Shown here piece by piece: positions 49,430 through 61,412 of a DNA stretch of 64,000 bases. The notes below the pieces were generated by a model, which ran no database searches, was not told the origin of the DNA, and saw nothing but the letters and a program-made list of their open reading frames with translations. The stretch comes from Acestrorhynchus altus. Lineage: Eukaryota > Chordata > Actinopteri > Characiformes > Acestrorhynchidae. Made by a program: the position numbers and the translations under genes. Location of the stretch: NCBI GenBank assembly GCA_034509495.1, contig CM067509.1, positions 975,180 through 1,039,179 on the forward strand, written 5' to 3'. Position 1 is the first letter of the stretch, and each line of letters begins with the position of its first letter.

Positions 49430-50161
49430 CTTGACTTTTTGCAAATTGTTATATTACAGCCTTTTTTCAAAGTGGATTATTTATTTCCCCTCAAAATTCT
49501 ATACACAACACTCCACAATAAGGTTTGTTTAAAATCTTTGCAATTTTTAAAAAAAATAAACCACAAATATAACATGTACATAAGTATTCGCAGCCTTTGC
49601 CATGACTTTCAAAATTGAGCTCAGGTGCATCTTGTTTCCACCGATCATCCTTCAGATGTTTCTACAGCTTGATTGGACATGCTTTGTAAAGACACACCTA
49701 AGTTTGCCATAGTAGACAGTGCAGGTCAGAGCACAAACCAACCCATGAAGTCTAAGGAATTGTCTGCAGACCTGTGAGAGAGGTTGTATCAAGACACAGA
49801 TCTGGAGATTTCTGTTGCATTGAAGGTCCCAATGAGTACAGTGGCCTCCATCATCCATAAATGGAAGAAGTTTGGAACCACCAGTCCTCTTCCAAGAGCT
49901 TTTTTGGACTGAATGCATCAGGAGGAAACCGGGCACTGCTGATTACCTAGCCAATAGGCTGTGAATACTTATGTACATGTTAGATTTTTATTTTTTAATA
50001 AATTTGCAACTATTTCAGACTTTTGTCACTTTGTCATTGTGGGATATTGTTTGTAAAATTTTGCAAAGGAAGAATTAATTGAATCTATTTTGGAATGAGG
50101 TTGAAACATAAATTGTACAAAAAGTGAAGCGCTGTGAATACTTTCCGGGCGGATGCAGTGT
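49430..50161 (+). mobile_element. Tc1 element (ACATGTACATAAGTATTC family), both ends, gutted
   Basis: Left terminal region at about 49430-49590 and right terminal region 49962-50161 (ACTTATGTACATGTTAG ... CTTTCCGGGCGGATGCAGTG). Between them lie the leader and transposase start (CATGAAGTCTAAGGAATTGT, 49745-49764; ATCCATAAATGGAAGAAGTT, 49853-49872), then a jump to GAGGAAACCGGGCAC (49921), which in the family lies past the first catalytic Asp, and another jump to the end. No functional transposase. Confidence 0.88.
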
Positions 50162-51493
50162 ACAGTCTCGCACACCAATTAGACACTTCTGCCAACAAAT
50201 TTCCAATCAACTGAACAACCTATTTAATCAGCCTATTCCACTTTTTCCCATCACTATATCTATTAGGGGACACATCACCAATGAATTTAATCAAAGACAA
50301 TACTTCTTCACATGCTACCCATCACCAAGAAAACTATCCTGAAGATCTGGAACTCAAGAAAAGACTCACTGGAAGCACATCATCTCCAGACTCTGCTAGT
50401 TATGGGAATACATACAGGCTTTGTGATGGTATTTTTTTTCTGAGCCATTCAAAACAAACCAAACTGGAAGCAAACACATCAGAAAGGAAAGTATGCATTT
50501 TTAAACGATAAGATTTATTTTTTTTTAATAAAAGAAAGCTAAACCCGAGAAACTGAGTCACCCCAGAGTCACTTACTAAATCTTCATACATGAAAAACAC
50601 CATAAAATACATAATAAATGCATTTTATGGCGAGTAATGGAAGTGAGGAGTGTGTTTGTCCAACCACCAACAGTTGTGTGGAGCTGAAGAGGTTAACAAA
50701 TCAAAGCTCTGCATGTTCTTCTGCTTCACATTGTTGCCTAAATGTGAGCAACAGTATGATACTGTACTTCCTCCTGCCTGAAATGTCATTAATGCTGTTC
50801 AGAGAGCATTTTCCGTTACATAGGCGAACGAGTAAATATAGTCTGTTATTGTAGGATCAACATAATATTGAGTTCAAAAGAATGAAGGTTAAAAAGACGG
50901 TGACTTCCTTTAGGAAGGTGAATTGTTTACTTGTGGCCGATATGCCTGCATTACCTTGAGGAAATGATGAGTCTCTTAAGGCATAGCTGTTTATTAACAG
51001 ATTGGAACTGAACAAAAGGAGGAAAAGGAATAAATATTATTTAACCATTAAACTAATGTTCACACATTTGGCTGAATAATTTAGTGTGCCTGAGAAAAGG
51101 CATCCATTTTTAATCGAGGTTAGATATCTAGGTCAGACATCCTGCTTGTTAGTTTTCATGAGATGTGAATAATTCATGAGTTCTCATCCTCAAAACATTT
51201 CCTTCAAGGAACGACTACAGTGTGACAAAAGCTGGATATTTTATGAAGTCGATGCATGACTTTCACTGAGCTCGTCACCAGCCGTAAATAACAACACAAT
51301 TCAGTCCATTTATGCGAGGTGTTTATTGAAGAACCTTCACATATAGTCATGTTTAGACACCCCTGTTCAAAGAGCATGTTTCACTGACTGTTGCTCTCAG
51401 TGAAAACAAGCTTCAGCAGTTTCTATTGATTTACAGATTTTTTTTGTATGTTTTCATTTTTCTTAATATGCAAAATGAAACAATCATTGTTCA
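50162..51493. other. Gene-free stretch, partly CNE-like
   Basis: 50620-51020 is complex and repeat-free and could be conserved regulatory DNA. No motif cluster stands out. Short open frames show no domains. Confidence 0.35.
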
Positions 51494-51712
51494 TTGGTCA
51501 CAGATGCGCCAGCAAGACGTGCACCAACAATTTGTCCTCTTTTGAACTCTGGTATGTCCCCCATAATGTTGTGTTCATTGCAATATTTGAACCTTCACAC
51601 TCTGCTCTTACTGGTGTAATTAATGAAGATTGGCCACCAGGCTGCTCCAATTTAGCCATGAAACCTCCCACATTACAATGACAGGTGTTTCAGTTTCATC
51701 GTCCAACCCCTG
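51494..51712 (-). mobile_element. Tc1-derived MITE (GGTTGGACAATG family), copy 2, 5'-truncated
   Basis: Contains the part from GGTCACAGATGCGCCAGC to the terminus GTTTCATCGTCCAACCCCTG, followed by TA. The half with the deletion junction is missing. Confidence 0.85.
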
Positions 51713-52071
51713 TAGATTTCATGAGTATCAGGGATTGAACTGTAGAAATGTCACACCAGTCACCAGGCCAGGGTGATCCAAACTGTTGTACATATAATTT
51801 AAAGGACGGTGGTTATAAATGACTCTGTCAGTGATTGCTGTGATGTAAACCTGTAGCTTCCCTCTGATTCCAGCATGCCCATGCTTTGTCTGAGCAAATA
51901 TGAACCAGCAGCAGAGCTCCAGCTGCTTGAACTGTCAGCTCCACCATCAAACAACACAGCCAGACTGAAGATCTTTTCAGTTTTTTATGAAGAAGTTTAT
52001 TATAAACAGGTTCATATCCTTCCTCTGTACATTCTGTTTTCATTATGTCTCTCACTGCAGCTCCGCCGTTG

Positions 52072-52191
52072 ACTATAACGTTCTGTCAAGATGCGTCACA
52101 TTTGGTTACTGTCCAGCAGATGTGCAGAGAGGATCTGAAGGCCAGGATGGCCGTACGCTGCACCTGCACTGGCCTTGTGCTGTCTTGCAAA
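52072..52191 (+). other. Candidate exon, cysteine-rich, unrecognised
   Basis: A pyrimidine-rich acceptor (CTCACTGCAG, ending about 52061) and a donor AAAG|GTGTGA near 52192 bound about 130 bp. One frame reads LTITFCQDASHLVTVQQMC, then LKARMAVRCTCTGLVLSCK, with evenly spaced cysteines; a second frame is also open. CpG content is raised. It resembles a secreted or receptor cysteine exon, but no family is recognised and no partner exon was found. Confidence 0.25.
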
Positions 52192-53448
52192 GGTGTGAAC
52201 TTAAAATATTGCAGATTGCAGAAGTGCATAAATCAACATAAACTCATCTATCTTTTTAAAAAAGTCTTTATTAGCTGGGACATTTTGATAAGTTTTAATA
52301 AATGTCAGGTGGTAAAACATCTGTAAACAGGCCTGGACAGCTGTACACATGCATTTTCTGACAAGCTGAGGTTGAAACATAACCTGCAAACCACCACTGG
52401 TTCACCTCATAGCACATGTGTGTTGCATCCTGAATGAAATAAGCATAAAAGGCATTTTGAAGCCCTTAATTTAAGATTAAAATGCTACACGAAGTTACTT
52501 TAAGCAATTAATTTTATTAAATAATATTACTCATCATAAAATATTGACAGCTCAGTCTCATTTATGCACTATATGGATTATATGGCATATATGTGCTGCT
52601 GTTTGGGAAAGTGTCTCATGTGCTGCTCAGTAACTCTTAGCCAGGATATGGTGGACTACAGTGAACACAGTGCCTGGAGTCATAGGTCTGAGCCGAACAA
52701 TGGAATATCCACGTAACTCATGACTGAGTGCTTTCCTGTTTTTGGTGAACGGGTCAGATTGACTACGGCTCTCTCTGACACTAAAGCACCAGACATGTTG
52801 TTCTTGGGTGGGGAGCTTTTCTTTCTGGGCCTTTTTATCTGGCTTTAGGCAAAGCTGTTAGATCACAGCATCAAAAATCTAAAACATTTTATGTTTTCTT
52901 TTTTTCTGAGATCACCATTTAACAGCTGAACTGGGCTGATAAGGTAAGACCAGCCCCTAAAGTGGCATATTCTGATAAAGTGGACAATGAGTTTTGGATA
53001 CATAGAGGTTATATAGTATGTTCTCAGTGTTTCTTGTCGTCTACCAGTTATCCAAAGTGAACTCGTGGTGTATTATAGCACAGGGGGGGCTACCCAGAAT
53101 GGCTTTGTGTTTATGTTAGGGCCTTGCAGCCATCATAAAGTCGGCCAGTGTTTCCTGACCAGCGGTAGTTGGTGTAATCCATGCCTTTACTGTGACCTGT
53201 GCACTATCTTCATTCAGCACAATGTAATCTGCCTTGTAATCCTGTTAGGGCTCTTATTGCAGGAATTTCATTCAATCAAAGCATGGATTAGGGTGCACAT
53301 TAGCAATGCACAGGAGCAACTCTGCCAGGGACAAGAGCGGCTCAGTTCCAAAACACAGCAATGGAGGTGTTTGGATGAAGAGGCAAATTCCAGCAAGAAA
53401 ACATTAGAGGCAGGAGAAAGCAGGAATTTCTTATTAAATTGAATGTCA
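52192..53448. other. Gene-free stretch
   Basis: A 125-codon + frame at 53065-53442 has no recognisable domain and is taken as chance. Confidence 0.4.
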
Positions 53449-53866
53449 TACACTACAAGTCCAAATCTTTGTGGACACCCTTTCTAATGAATTCATTCAG
53501 CTACTTTAACTTTTTCCCATTGCTAACACAGATTTGGAAATGCACACACAGCTTGTCTAGGCCCTATGGAGAAGTATTGTCAATAGAATAGGATCCTCTG
53601 CAGCAGATAAACATGAACTATTGGCACCATGCCTAATGCCAGGTGTGGGCTAGAGTACTATAAAGCCCCCCCCAGCACTGAGGAGTTGGGGATGAGGTCA
53701 CAAGGTGATCATCCAACATCCTGACTGTACTCATGCTCTTTTCACTGAATGCAATCAAATTTTCACAGCAATGCTCCAAAATGTAGTAGAAGTTGAGACA
53801 GGATTTCCATAGGAAGATTGATTTTGGAAGAAAAATCTCCCAAATACTTGTGTCCATATAGTGTAT
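53449..53866 (+). mobile_element. MITE with TACACTA/TAGTGTA ends
   Basis: A 418-bp element with TACACTAC... at 53449 and ...CCATATAGTGTA to 53866. Internal phrases TGCCTAATGCCAGGTGTGGG and CACTGAATGCAATCAAATTT belong to a fish MITE with many copies. Related copies lie at 43464-43715 and, inverted, at 54555-54825. Confidence 0.8.
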
Positions 53867-53999
53867 TTTTACTGTACACATCTCTGCTCTACAGAAAAGT
53901 ATTTCTTTTTTCATCACATTTTTCTACCTTTAGATGAAGACCATCTAAGTCAGTGATTAGTAACAAGCATGGCAATGTTCAAATACTATCAAACTGATT

Positions 54000-54335
54000 C
54001 AATTAAATTGCATTTTATTGACATAATACCTCCATACTTGTAACCAACCATGATCAAATCCCAAGCAGAACTTGGATTTGTCATTAAAGATAATATGGCT
54101 CCCTCACATGGGAACCACTGTGCCCTCACATAACCACCTTAACACCCCATATCAGCTTGGTCAGCATGGCCTAGATGGTGGGCAATTTATTGAAACTCCT
54201 ATCCTGCTTCTCTCAGTCCAATGATTTGCCGCCTCTCAAAGTCTGTCAACTAGGCAAAATGTCTTCATGTCATAGAGGCATGTCTAGCAGTCAGTGATCT
54301 CTCACCAAGAATCACACTAGAGATGATACGAATAC
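54000..54335 (-). mobile_element. Tc1-like transposase fragment
   Basis: Minus strand reads FERRQIIGLREAG near 54240-54200 (N-terminal HTH start of another Tc1-like family), then IAHHLGHADQ. After a large deletion it reads NDKSKFCLGFDHGWLQVWR-like (about 54090-54030), the block around the first catalytic Asp. Stops and frame changes abound. Confidence 0.7.
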
Positions 54336-54554
54336 ATACCATGTGTATGTCTATTCCCAGAGCAATGTCATCTGTGAATCCTGACAGCGCTCTGAAGGAT
54401 TTCTAAAATAGATAAGCATATAAACTACTTGTACTACACTGTTACAGCTAATCCTCCCAAACAGGGTCCCAAATAAACATCGAACTGGCTCAAGCACAAA
54501 AACAAGGGTTGAGCAAGCATCACACTTAACACTCCAGGAATTATGATCACTATG

Positions 54555-54825
54555 CTCTATATAGCGCTTTAAGTTTAGGGACACCTGCTCATTCAGTGGT
54601 TCTATAATAAAGAGGAGTTGAAGCAATAAGTGTCTATTCTTCGGGAAAGGCTTTCCATGAGATTTTGGGAAATCGCTTTGAGGATATGCCATTCAGCCAG
54701 AGCAACAGTGAGGTCAGGATGTTGGATGATTACTTCTGCATCTGCGACTCGTCCCAGAGGTACTGGCTGGAGTTCCATCCATGCACAGGACATATAGCCC
54801 AGTCTCTGTGTTTTTGGAATTGATT
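54555..54825 (-). mobile_element. Inverted partial copy of the 53449 MITE
   Basis: GGGACACCTGCTCATTCAGT, TTTGGGAAATCGCTTTGAGG and GAGGTCAGGATGTTGGATGA are the reverse-complement side of the same family. The right end is lost. Confidence 0.7.
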
Positions 54826-55689
54826 GAGCACTTTTATGGTCCCCTCAACACTGAAGAAAATGAAACTGTGATTATCAATGTCAGTCAAGTCCTCCCCCAC
54901 GCATTTCTCACAGACCAGCTCTTCCTGTCGCGTCCTTAGAAGACTGGAGTGTCCTTGGGTTCTTGCAGTGGAACTCCCGCTGTCCCTCTCTTCCTTTGAA
55001 GGCCATTTTCACACTTACATCACTGTCTGTTATGGTCACGCCTGGTACCGCTCGCACTGTCCTCATTTCCCTCGCATTATCAACTCTGAGTCACCCACTC
55101 TTACTTTTTCCATTTCTACTCGTCTGTTTAGACCCGTAAAACAGCCTGTCTGGTTTTCCTGTCTGAAGCTATGCACTGCCAGTCGAACATTTTAGAAGAT
55201 CAGTACTCCACTGGCAGTGCTGCATGACCCAGACAAGCCTGCTTTTCTAACTTTACCATCTTAGCTGGGACTTTCTTGCTCCCCCTGTCAATCCTGCAGG
55301 TCCATGTCTTCTTTTTACTCAACTGAGACTCGGTTGAGGGTTAAGCTGAACTACAAGGTGTTGTCATGTGACCTGCAGGCTGATGACTCTCAGAAACTCG
55401 TCTCCGGATGCTGTCATTGATTTGAGTCTGTTAGTTTGCTCCAGTTTCCAAGAGTTGCTAGGAAGCTATATATGGAAATTGGAAAAACTATTCAACATTG
55501 TTCTCATCAGCCTCAGACTGGTTTTTGAATTTGTTTTTGAAGTACAGCACAGCATAACAGAGCTTATTTACATAAATCAGGTACTTGCCAGTGACAATAG
55601 GCTGGAAAGTGAAAAATAAATAAATAAATAAATAAATAAAAACCTACAAAAACCAACACAAATATAGAAAAGAATCAGATAAAACAAAA
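54826..55689. other. Gene-free stretch, partly LTR-like
   Basis: 54890-55190 is C/T-rich and reads like decayed LTR or repeat, but no end or signal can be shown. Its 105-codon open frame is unlikely to be coding. An (AATA)n run of about seven units sits at 55614-55641. Confidence 0.35.
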
Positions 55690-56200
55690 ACGGCACTTTA
55701 AAGCCAATTGAAATCTTCTGAAGGAGATGTTGCTACTTACATCACCTCCACTCAAGAGTTAGGAACCTGCATCTCCCAGAAATGTAGAGGTCATCACTTT
55801 CCCACAGTGAGGAGAGCTTGTGTTTATTTCCATCAGCACTCAATCTCTTGCGAAAGCTCTGTGGCTGGAGTAATTAAAGTCTCAGCGTGGTCATCGTGGA
55901 CAGGATATGCTGCCATGGCCCGCAACAATGAGGGTCATTCTTTGGACCCCGGACAAGGTATCTGAAATCCAGACTGAAAACGGTTCCTGGTCATTAAAAA
56001 CATGTTACTGCTCATCTGGAAAGTCAGCTTTGGGGAGGAAATTCGACTTTTGGTTGACGTAATTTTCTGGCCTGTGAAAGTGGATTTGCCACAGCATGTA
56101 GAGGACAAGCTCACAGCTGCCTCTAGACTTCAGGTCATGAGGTTTCACAAACTTGAAGATAAACAAATGAGTTTAAATAGTGCCGGGGTTCCGAACATTT
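55690..56200. promoter_or_regulatory. Possible conserved noncoding block
   Basis: Complex repeat-free DNA with higher GC (GGCCCGCAACAATGAGGG, near 55917-55934, contains a SOX-type ACAATG). Open frames exist but lack splice sites or domains. Inference only. Confidence 0.2.
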
Positions 56201-57039
56201 AAAGTATTTGTCCTTTTTTAAGCCATAAAACTGCAGATGAGGGTCCAAGAAAGGTCTTATCTTTGTACAAATTCCACACCTATTCAATACCTGTACAGTC
56301 TTTGTCAAATTATGTTTTGTTGTTTTTCTAAGTAAAAATAATTGAAGAATAGAATAAAACATAGCTTTTTAAAGTGTCATTACACTTGCACAAGCTATTT
56401 TATTTTTTTATTTATTATTTTTTTTATTCAGTATATAAACGATGCTCTAGAATGTGCACAAAATCAGTGAAATATGACTTGGTCAGGGGTGCCAAACTTT
56501 TGCATACAAGTACCCTAATCACGCCATTGCATGAAAATGAAGATGCAAAGAGCTTGAATAGTGCATAAACTCAAAAAGGCGGTTGCTTTAACTTTTTTAT
56601 TTGTTAAACTTTATTATTTATCTGTATTTTTAATATATTGATGTTTATTTTAAAATATTTTTATTTCTATATTATTTGATATTTAACGTTGCATATGTTT
56701 ACTATTATTATCTTTTGTTAATTGTTTTTATCATTTTCATAATTCTTTTAATTACTTTTAATATTTTTATTGAGTTATGAGTGATTGTAATCTTATTCAT
56801 GTGCTTTGTTTTTGCACTCGTGTATGAAGTGCTATAAATAACACTAGTGTATAGTGTATAAATAGCTGTGTTAGTAATAATATTAATAATAGTTCAATTA
56901 CATTGTTTAATTATTCATATAAATTACAAAACCATAAAAATAACCTATTTATTAATAACCTATACTTATAAATAATGTATTTAATAATAATTAAATAGAT
57001 ATTATAATGACTGATTAGAGACATATAAGGTTGCTGTTG
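56201..57039. other. AT-rich stretch
   Basis: Very AT-rich from 56580 to 57010, without simple periodicity. No feature recognised. Confidence 0.5.
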
Positions 57040-57430
57040 ACCTGTCACCCCAATCACTGAACAAAATTGACTTGATTTTCAGTCCATCTGTGAACCGAGT
57101 GGACAAAAGGGCCCCAGGGGTTCACCTTTGACTCCTGGCATTAGGATTCAACAGGGGTCACACTGCACTCTTCTGTGCTTTGTGGTGTCAAAGCACTTAA
57201 CTTACTGACATGATAAATCTTCTGGGACAAGGTGTATCAATCAAACCTATACAAACAAACATCTGTGTTTGAGAGACGAATATAAAAAAATGCAAGGATA
57301 GACATTCTTGTCTTTTACTGGGCAATATTCATTGTTGCCCACAATCCGAGATAAACAAATCTGTATTTCAGCACACAAACAAATATTGTGACGCTTATGT
57401 CACGGCTCACAAATGTTTATTCATTAAGAA
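57040..57430. promoter_or_regulatory. Possible conserved noncoding block with a short palindrome
   Basis: Complex sequence bounded by AT-rich DNA. TGGGCAA (57319-57325) and TTGCCCA (57335-57341) are perfect inverted arms around a SOX-like ATTCATTG centre. Function unproven. Confidence 0.2.
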
Positions 57431-57579
57431 ATGAAATTTCCCCTGTAGTATAATTCTTTTATGAACTCTAAGGTCTTGTTGACATCCAAGTAAGATCAAT
57501 AGCAATTAGACGGTTTATTATATTGGTATTAAATTTTTGTTTTTGTTTCTAGTGTCACAGAATATTTTGAGATCAGAAG

Positions 57580-57798
57580 ATAAAAATACATTGAGACCAT
57601 AACACTGAATATTGAGGCCAAAAGATAATATATGAAGGTCATAAAATGATATATCGAGGTCATGATATACTGAAGACACGGCATAATGAGATTAATTATC
57701 AAGGCCTTACATTTCGAATATATTGAAGTCCTGAGATGAAATACTGATGCCATGAGATATGTTCAGTACATGAAATAATATATGGAGGACATAAGATA

Positions 57799-57800
<2 letters not shown>
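57580..57800. repeat. Decayed ~21-bp minisatellite
   Basis: About ten degenerate units of the kind GAGGTCATAAGATAATATAT recur (e.g. 57612 GAGGCCAAAAGATAATATAT, 57633 GAAGGTCATAAAATGATATAT, 57784 GAGGACATAAGATAATG). It gives a heptad-like pattern on the minus strand. It runs into the TG microsatellite. Confidence 0.7.

Positions 57801-57850
<50 letters not shown>
57801..57850. repeat. (TG)n microsatellite
   Basis: About 24 TG units. Confidence 0.95.
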
Positions 57851-57853
<3 letters not shown>

Positions 57854-57904
57854 CATGCTTGTGTAGTTTACCACACCCCCTCAGTACAACCCGCAAGTTT
57901 TCCT

Positions 57905-58995
57905 TAACAGTGAGTGCCTTTACAATTAGATAACTGCAGGAAATCCGATTTTCTCAGTAATCTGATCCACATGTAAAACAGATTTACACGAGTTAGATAA
58001 TAATCAGATTTCTACTTTGAAACCAGCCAATAATCTCACAGAAGGATGGGAATAAGGTGGAGTCCCTGCTGGTCCTTGCCATTGGTTTCCTGCGTGCGAC
58101 TCAGCTGATCAGCTGAAGCTTGGCAGGACCTGCATGCACAGACTGAAGCTATGTCCACACGTACATGAGCAGTACTTTTGTTTTTGAAGACATTTTCATT
58201 CACACAGAAAAAAAAAAGCGTACACGAGCAACTTAACAAAGGTCATAAAGAGATACTTCAAAACACCACAAGCAGGAACAAAAAAAAAAAATAGATGTTT
58301 ATTCCCAATTTACACAACATTCCCTACACAAGTCATCGGAATAGAGCATTATATACACTTGAAAACGTAACCTGAAAACCCCAAAATGTAAATGTATTTT
58401 ATCTGGATTTTAATAGGACAAGAAAATATCATATAAAATGATATGAAAATAAAATGATACATGGTTTTAATTTATTTTTTTATAATAAGTGTGTCATAGT
58501 GTGTAACATAAAAAAATGTGGAAATGTTCAAAGTTTTTCAAAGCACTGTATTAATAGTAGAACTCCAGATTTATTCACATGTGGAAATGTGAAATGAAGT
58601 GCTATCTGCATGCAGATGCTGTGGGTTTATGCCGTATGTAGGTCACTGTATAGGGAGTAAGGAAGCATTTGAGATTCAGCCACAAATATGCAGGTGCTGG
58701 TGTTGGCGTTTTTGTACACCCTGGTGTTTCCCGTTCACATCTCCACAATGAAAATCAAGTTCTTCACCCTGGAAAGAGTTTTGGAAAAGGTCTGTTTTCA
58801 ATGACCTAAAGCGTAGTTTTTAGACGGGGCCGGAAAAAGCTGAAAGAAATCAGAGTTTGAGGTGTGCATGCTGGGACGCCTGATTACTCAGCCACTAAAA
58901 CATCCATCTACACCACAGTCTCAACATAAATCAGAACATGGTCTTTTATATGACCAGCTGAATAATCAGATATCTGCAGAAATCAGATAAAGATC
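57905..58995. mobile_element. Probable non-autonomous DNA transposon
   Basis: The ends mirror each other: ACTGCAGGAAATCCGATTTT near 57932 and, reversed, CTGCAGATATCTGATTATTCAG near 58976-58955, with further AATCTGATC words at both ends. No transposase. A piece of the interior (58567-58690) recurs at 12727-12850. Superfamily unclear. Confidence 0.45.
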
Positions 58996-59756
58996 AGATT
59001 ATGTGTGTATTTGTTTGTTTTGTTTTTTTGTTCTGGATCTACTGTAGAGTTTCTCTGTTGTGGATTTTTCCAGCCCCGAGAGGAGATTTCTCCCAGCTCA
59101 GCTCAGCTCAGCCTCCTCACTCATCACTTTTGAGTAATCTTTCTCTGCATGGCCTTGCTTTGAATTTAACTTAAGGCTGAAGTGCACGAAAGAACCTCCA
59201 AATCCAAGATCCATCCCTTATACCAGATGATTATCCTTTATATAGCTCCGTATATCATCTTTAGTCTGTGTTTGTAGAGAACAGTGAGACATACAGTTTC
59301 TTAAACCACTCCAGCGAGTCGCAGTGTAAAACTAAAGAGAAACAAACATCAAACGGCGAACATGTCTTGGTTGGTCATTATTTTGCATTTGTACGTAAAT
59401 AACATTCAGAGTCAGTTTGCGGTGAAATGGTTCAAATGTAGAGACGCTTACAGTCTCTACAGGGGCGGTGATGGAAGCGTCACCATGAATATAGCTACTT
59501 AACTTACTACCCAGACCCACCAGTGCAGGTACAGGTGTCTTCTGAGTTTTACGTTGACGTTAATGGCATAATGGCGCTTTTCTTTGGGGACTATTTTGCC
59601 TGTATGCACCCCTTCACCATGAATTGATTTAAAACCATATTCATCCGACACTTATTTTATGTAAAAGCTATCGTTAAACAACGTCCTGGCCATCAGGTAG
59701 TGCATTCATAAACATAACATTTGATGTAATAACTTTCCACTTTTACTGGTCACATA
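58996..59756. other. Intergenic stretch
   Basis: A small (AGCTC)n duplication (CTCAGCTCAGCTCAGC) lies at 59096-59112. Otherwise nothing recognised. Confidence 0.45.
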
Positions 59757-60273
59757 CAGGGGTTGGACAATGAAACTGAAACACCTGGTTTTATACCACA
59801 ATAACTGATTAGTATAGTGTACTAGGGTCTCCTTTTGCGGCCAATACAGCGTCAGTTCGTCTTGGGAAGGACATTTTTTGGATACAATCTGGGTTAGCGC
59901 CCAAACATCCCTTTCAGACAGCTTCCTCTTGCGTCCACAGTTAATCCTGTTGGATGTGGTTGGTCCTTCTTGGTGGTGCTGACGTTACCCTGGATACCGT
60001 GGCTCTTGATACATCACAAAGACTTGCTGTCTTGGTCACAGATGTGCCAGCAAGACGTGCACCAACAATTTGTCCTCTTTTGAACTCTGGTATGTCCCCC
60101 ATAATGTTGTGTTCATTGCAATGTTTTGAGCAAAACTGTGCTCTTACCTGCTAATTGAACCTTCACACTCTGCTCTTACTGGTGCAATTAATGAAGATTG
60201 GCCACCAGGCTGCTCCAATTTAGCCATGAAACCTCCCACTACAATGACAGGTGTTTCAGTTTCACTGTCCAAC
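59757..60273 (-). mobile_element. Tc1-derived MITE (GGTTGGACAATG family), copy 3
   Basis: TA at 59755-59756, then CAGGGGTTGGACAATGAAAC. The right end stops at GTCCAAC, a few bases short. Minus strand: GDIPEFKRGQIVGARLAG and [17 protein letters not shown] encode the transposase HTH start, ended by the shared 2-bp loss and the shared deletion at about 59870. Confidence 0.88.
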
Positions 60274-61352
60274 GTACTCTGTTCTCTAAAATGGACTCAC
60301 TCTTGTAACTTTCCACAATTAAGACTTTAATAGGAACTGATGATTTAATTATGCAAGAAAAACTCCCCTTTAAGGTTCTAGGGCAGACAAGTTTCCAGGC
60401 TGTTAGTCTGCAGTCGGGGCAGGAAAACAGGCAGGGCAGGTTTGTATTTTAACAAGGACATGCGGTGCAGACCGTTAAACTCACCCTGTAGGAGTTTAGG
60501 AGAATCTCACTGTTCGCTGGTCACAACAACTGACGGCCATCGTTTATCAGCAGTTGGGAGTTCATATTTATGAGCTCTGTGAGGTTGAGTGTTTGGACAG
60601 GGGAGGGGAGCGGGGTTAGATTTATGGAGTCCAGACTGAGCTCTCTGGATGGAAAACTGTCAGTGTGTGGAAAGTCTGAATGGAAAACAGCAGACAGCAG
60701 TGAAATATGTTTCATATGCCTTTCAAACAGAAGAGTGAAACCCGGGTCTAAGAATAAAGATCATCAGATTGTTCAGATCTCGTCCACATATTCAGCAATT
60801 CTGAGACATTCTGTCTCGAGGGGAATCTCTGCTGTCTGCCTCACATTTTACCGCATGAAACCCTGCATGTATCCCTCCGTCATGAATGGATGATGAAGAA
60901 AACCATGGTAACATGGTCTCAGGCACCTGACAGTGTATTCAGTGTAGTTTCTTTAAACAACGGAATTTCAGACCAGACTCCGAACTGTCAAAAGTTTCAT
61001 TCCTCCTAAGGTTCCAGTACAGATGATCAAATCTCAGTTGGATGGTCCAGTAAAAGAAGTTGGTCAAAAGACACGGCAGACGCAGAATGAACTCAGACTC
61101 CCAGTCAAACGTCGTTCTGCTGGTTTTGTTTTTTATTGTCAGAGATCCACAGTGAAGCAAATATGAAGTTTAATGACAAGTTTTTAATTGTAAACAAGAA
61201 ACGACCTTTAAAGCAATGCAAACATGATCGGTTTTAAAAAAGGGTCTTCATTCTCAGTTTATCCAAAATTATGTACAAACATTTACAGAAATTTTACAAA
61301 AACATTCAAACCAAAATATTTACTTTTCATCAGGACATGTTGACATGCAGCC

Positions 61353-61412
<60 letters not shown>

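Noticed and set aside
49652..49936. 94-codon minus-strand ORF
   Set aside because: Antisense to the gutted Tc1 copy at 49430-50161.
54878..55195. 105-codon + strand ORF
   Set aside because: C/T-rich low-complexity text resembling LTR or repeat DNA; no domain or start context.
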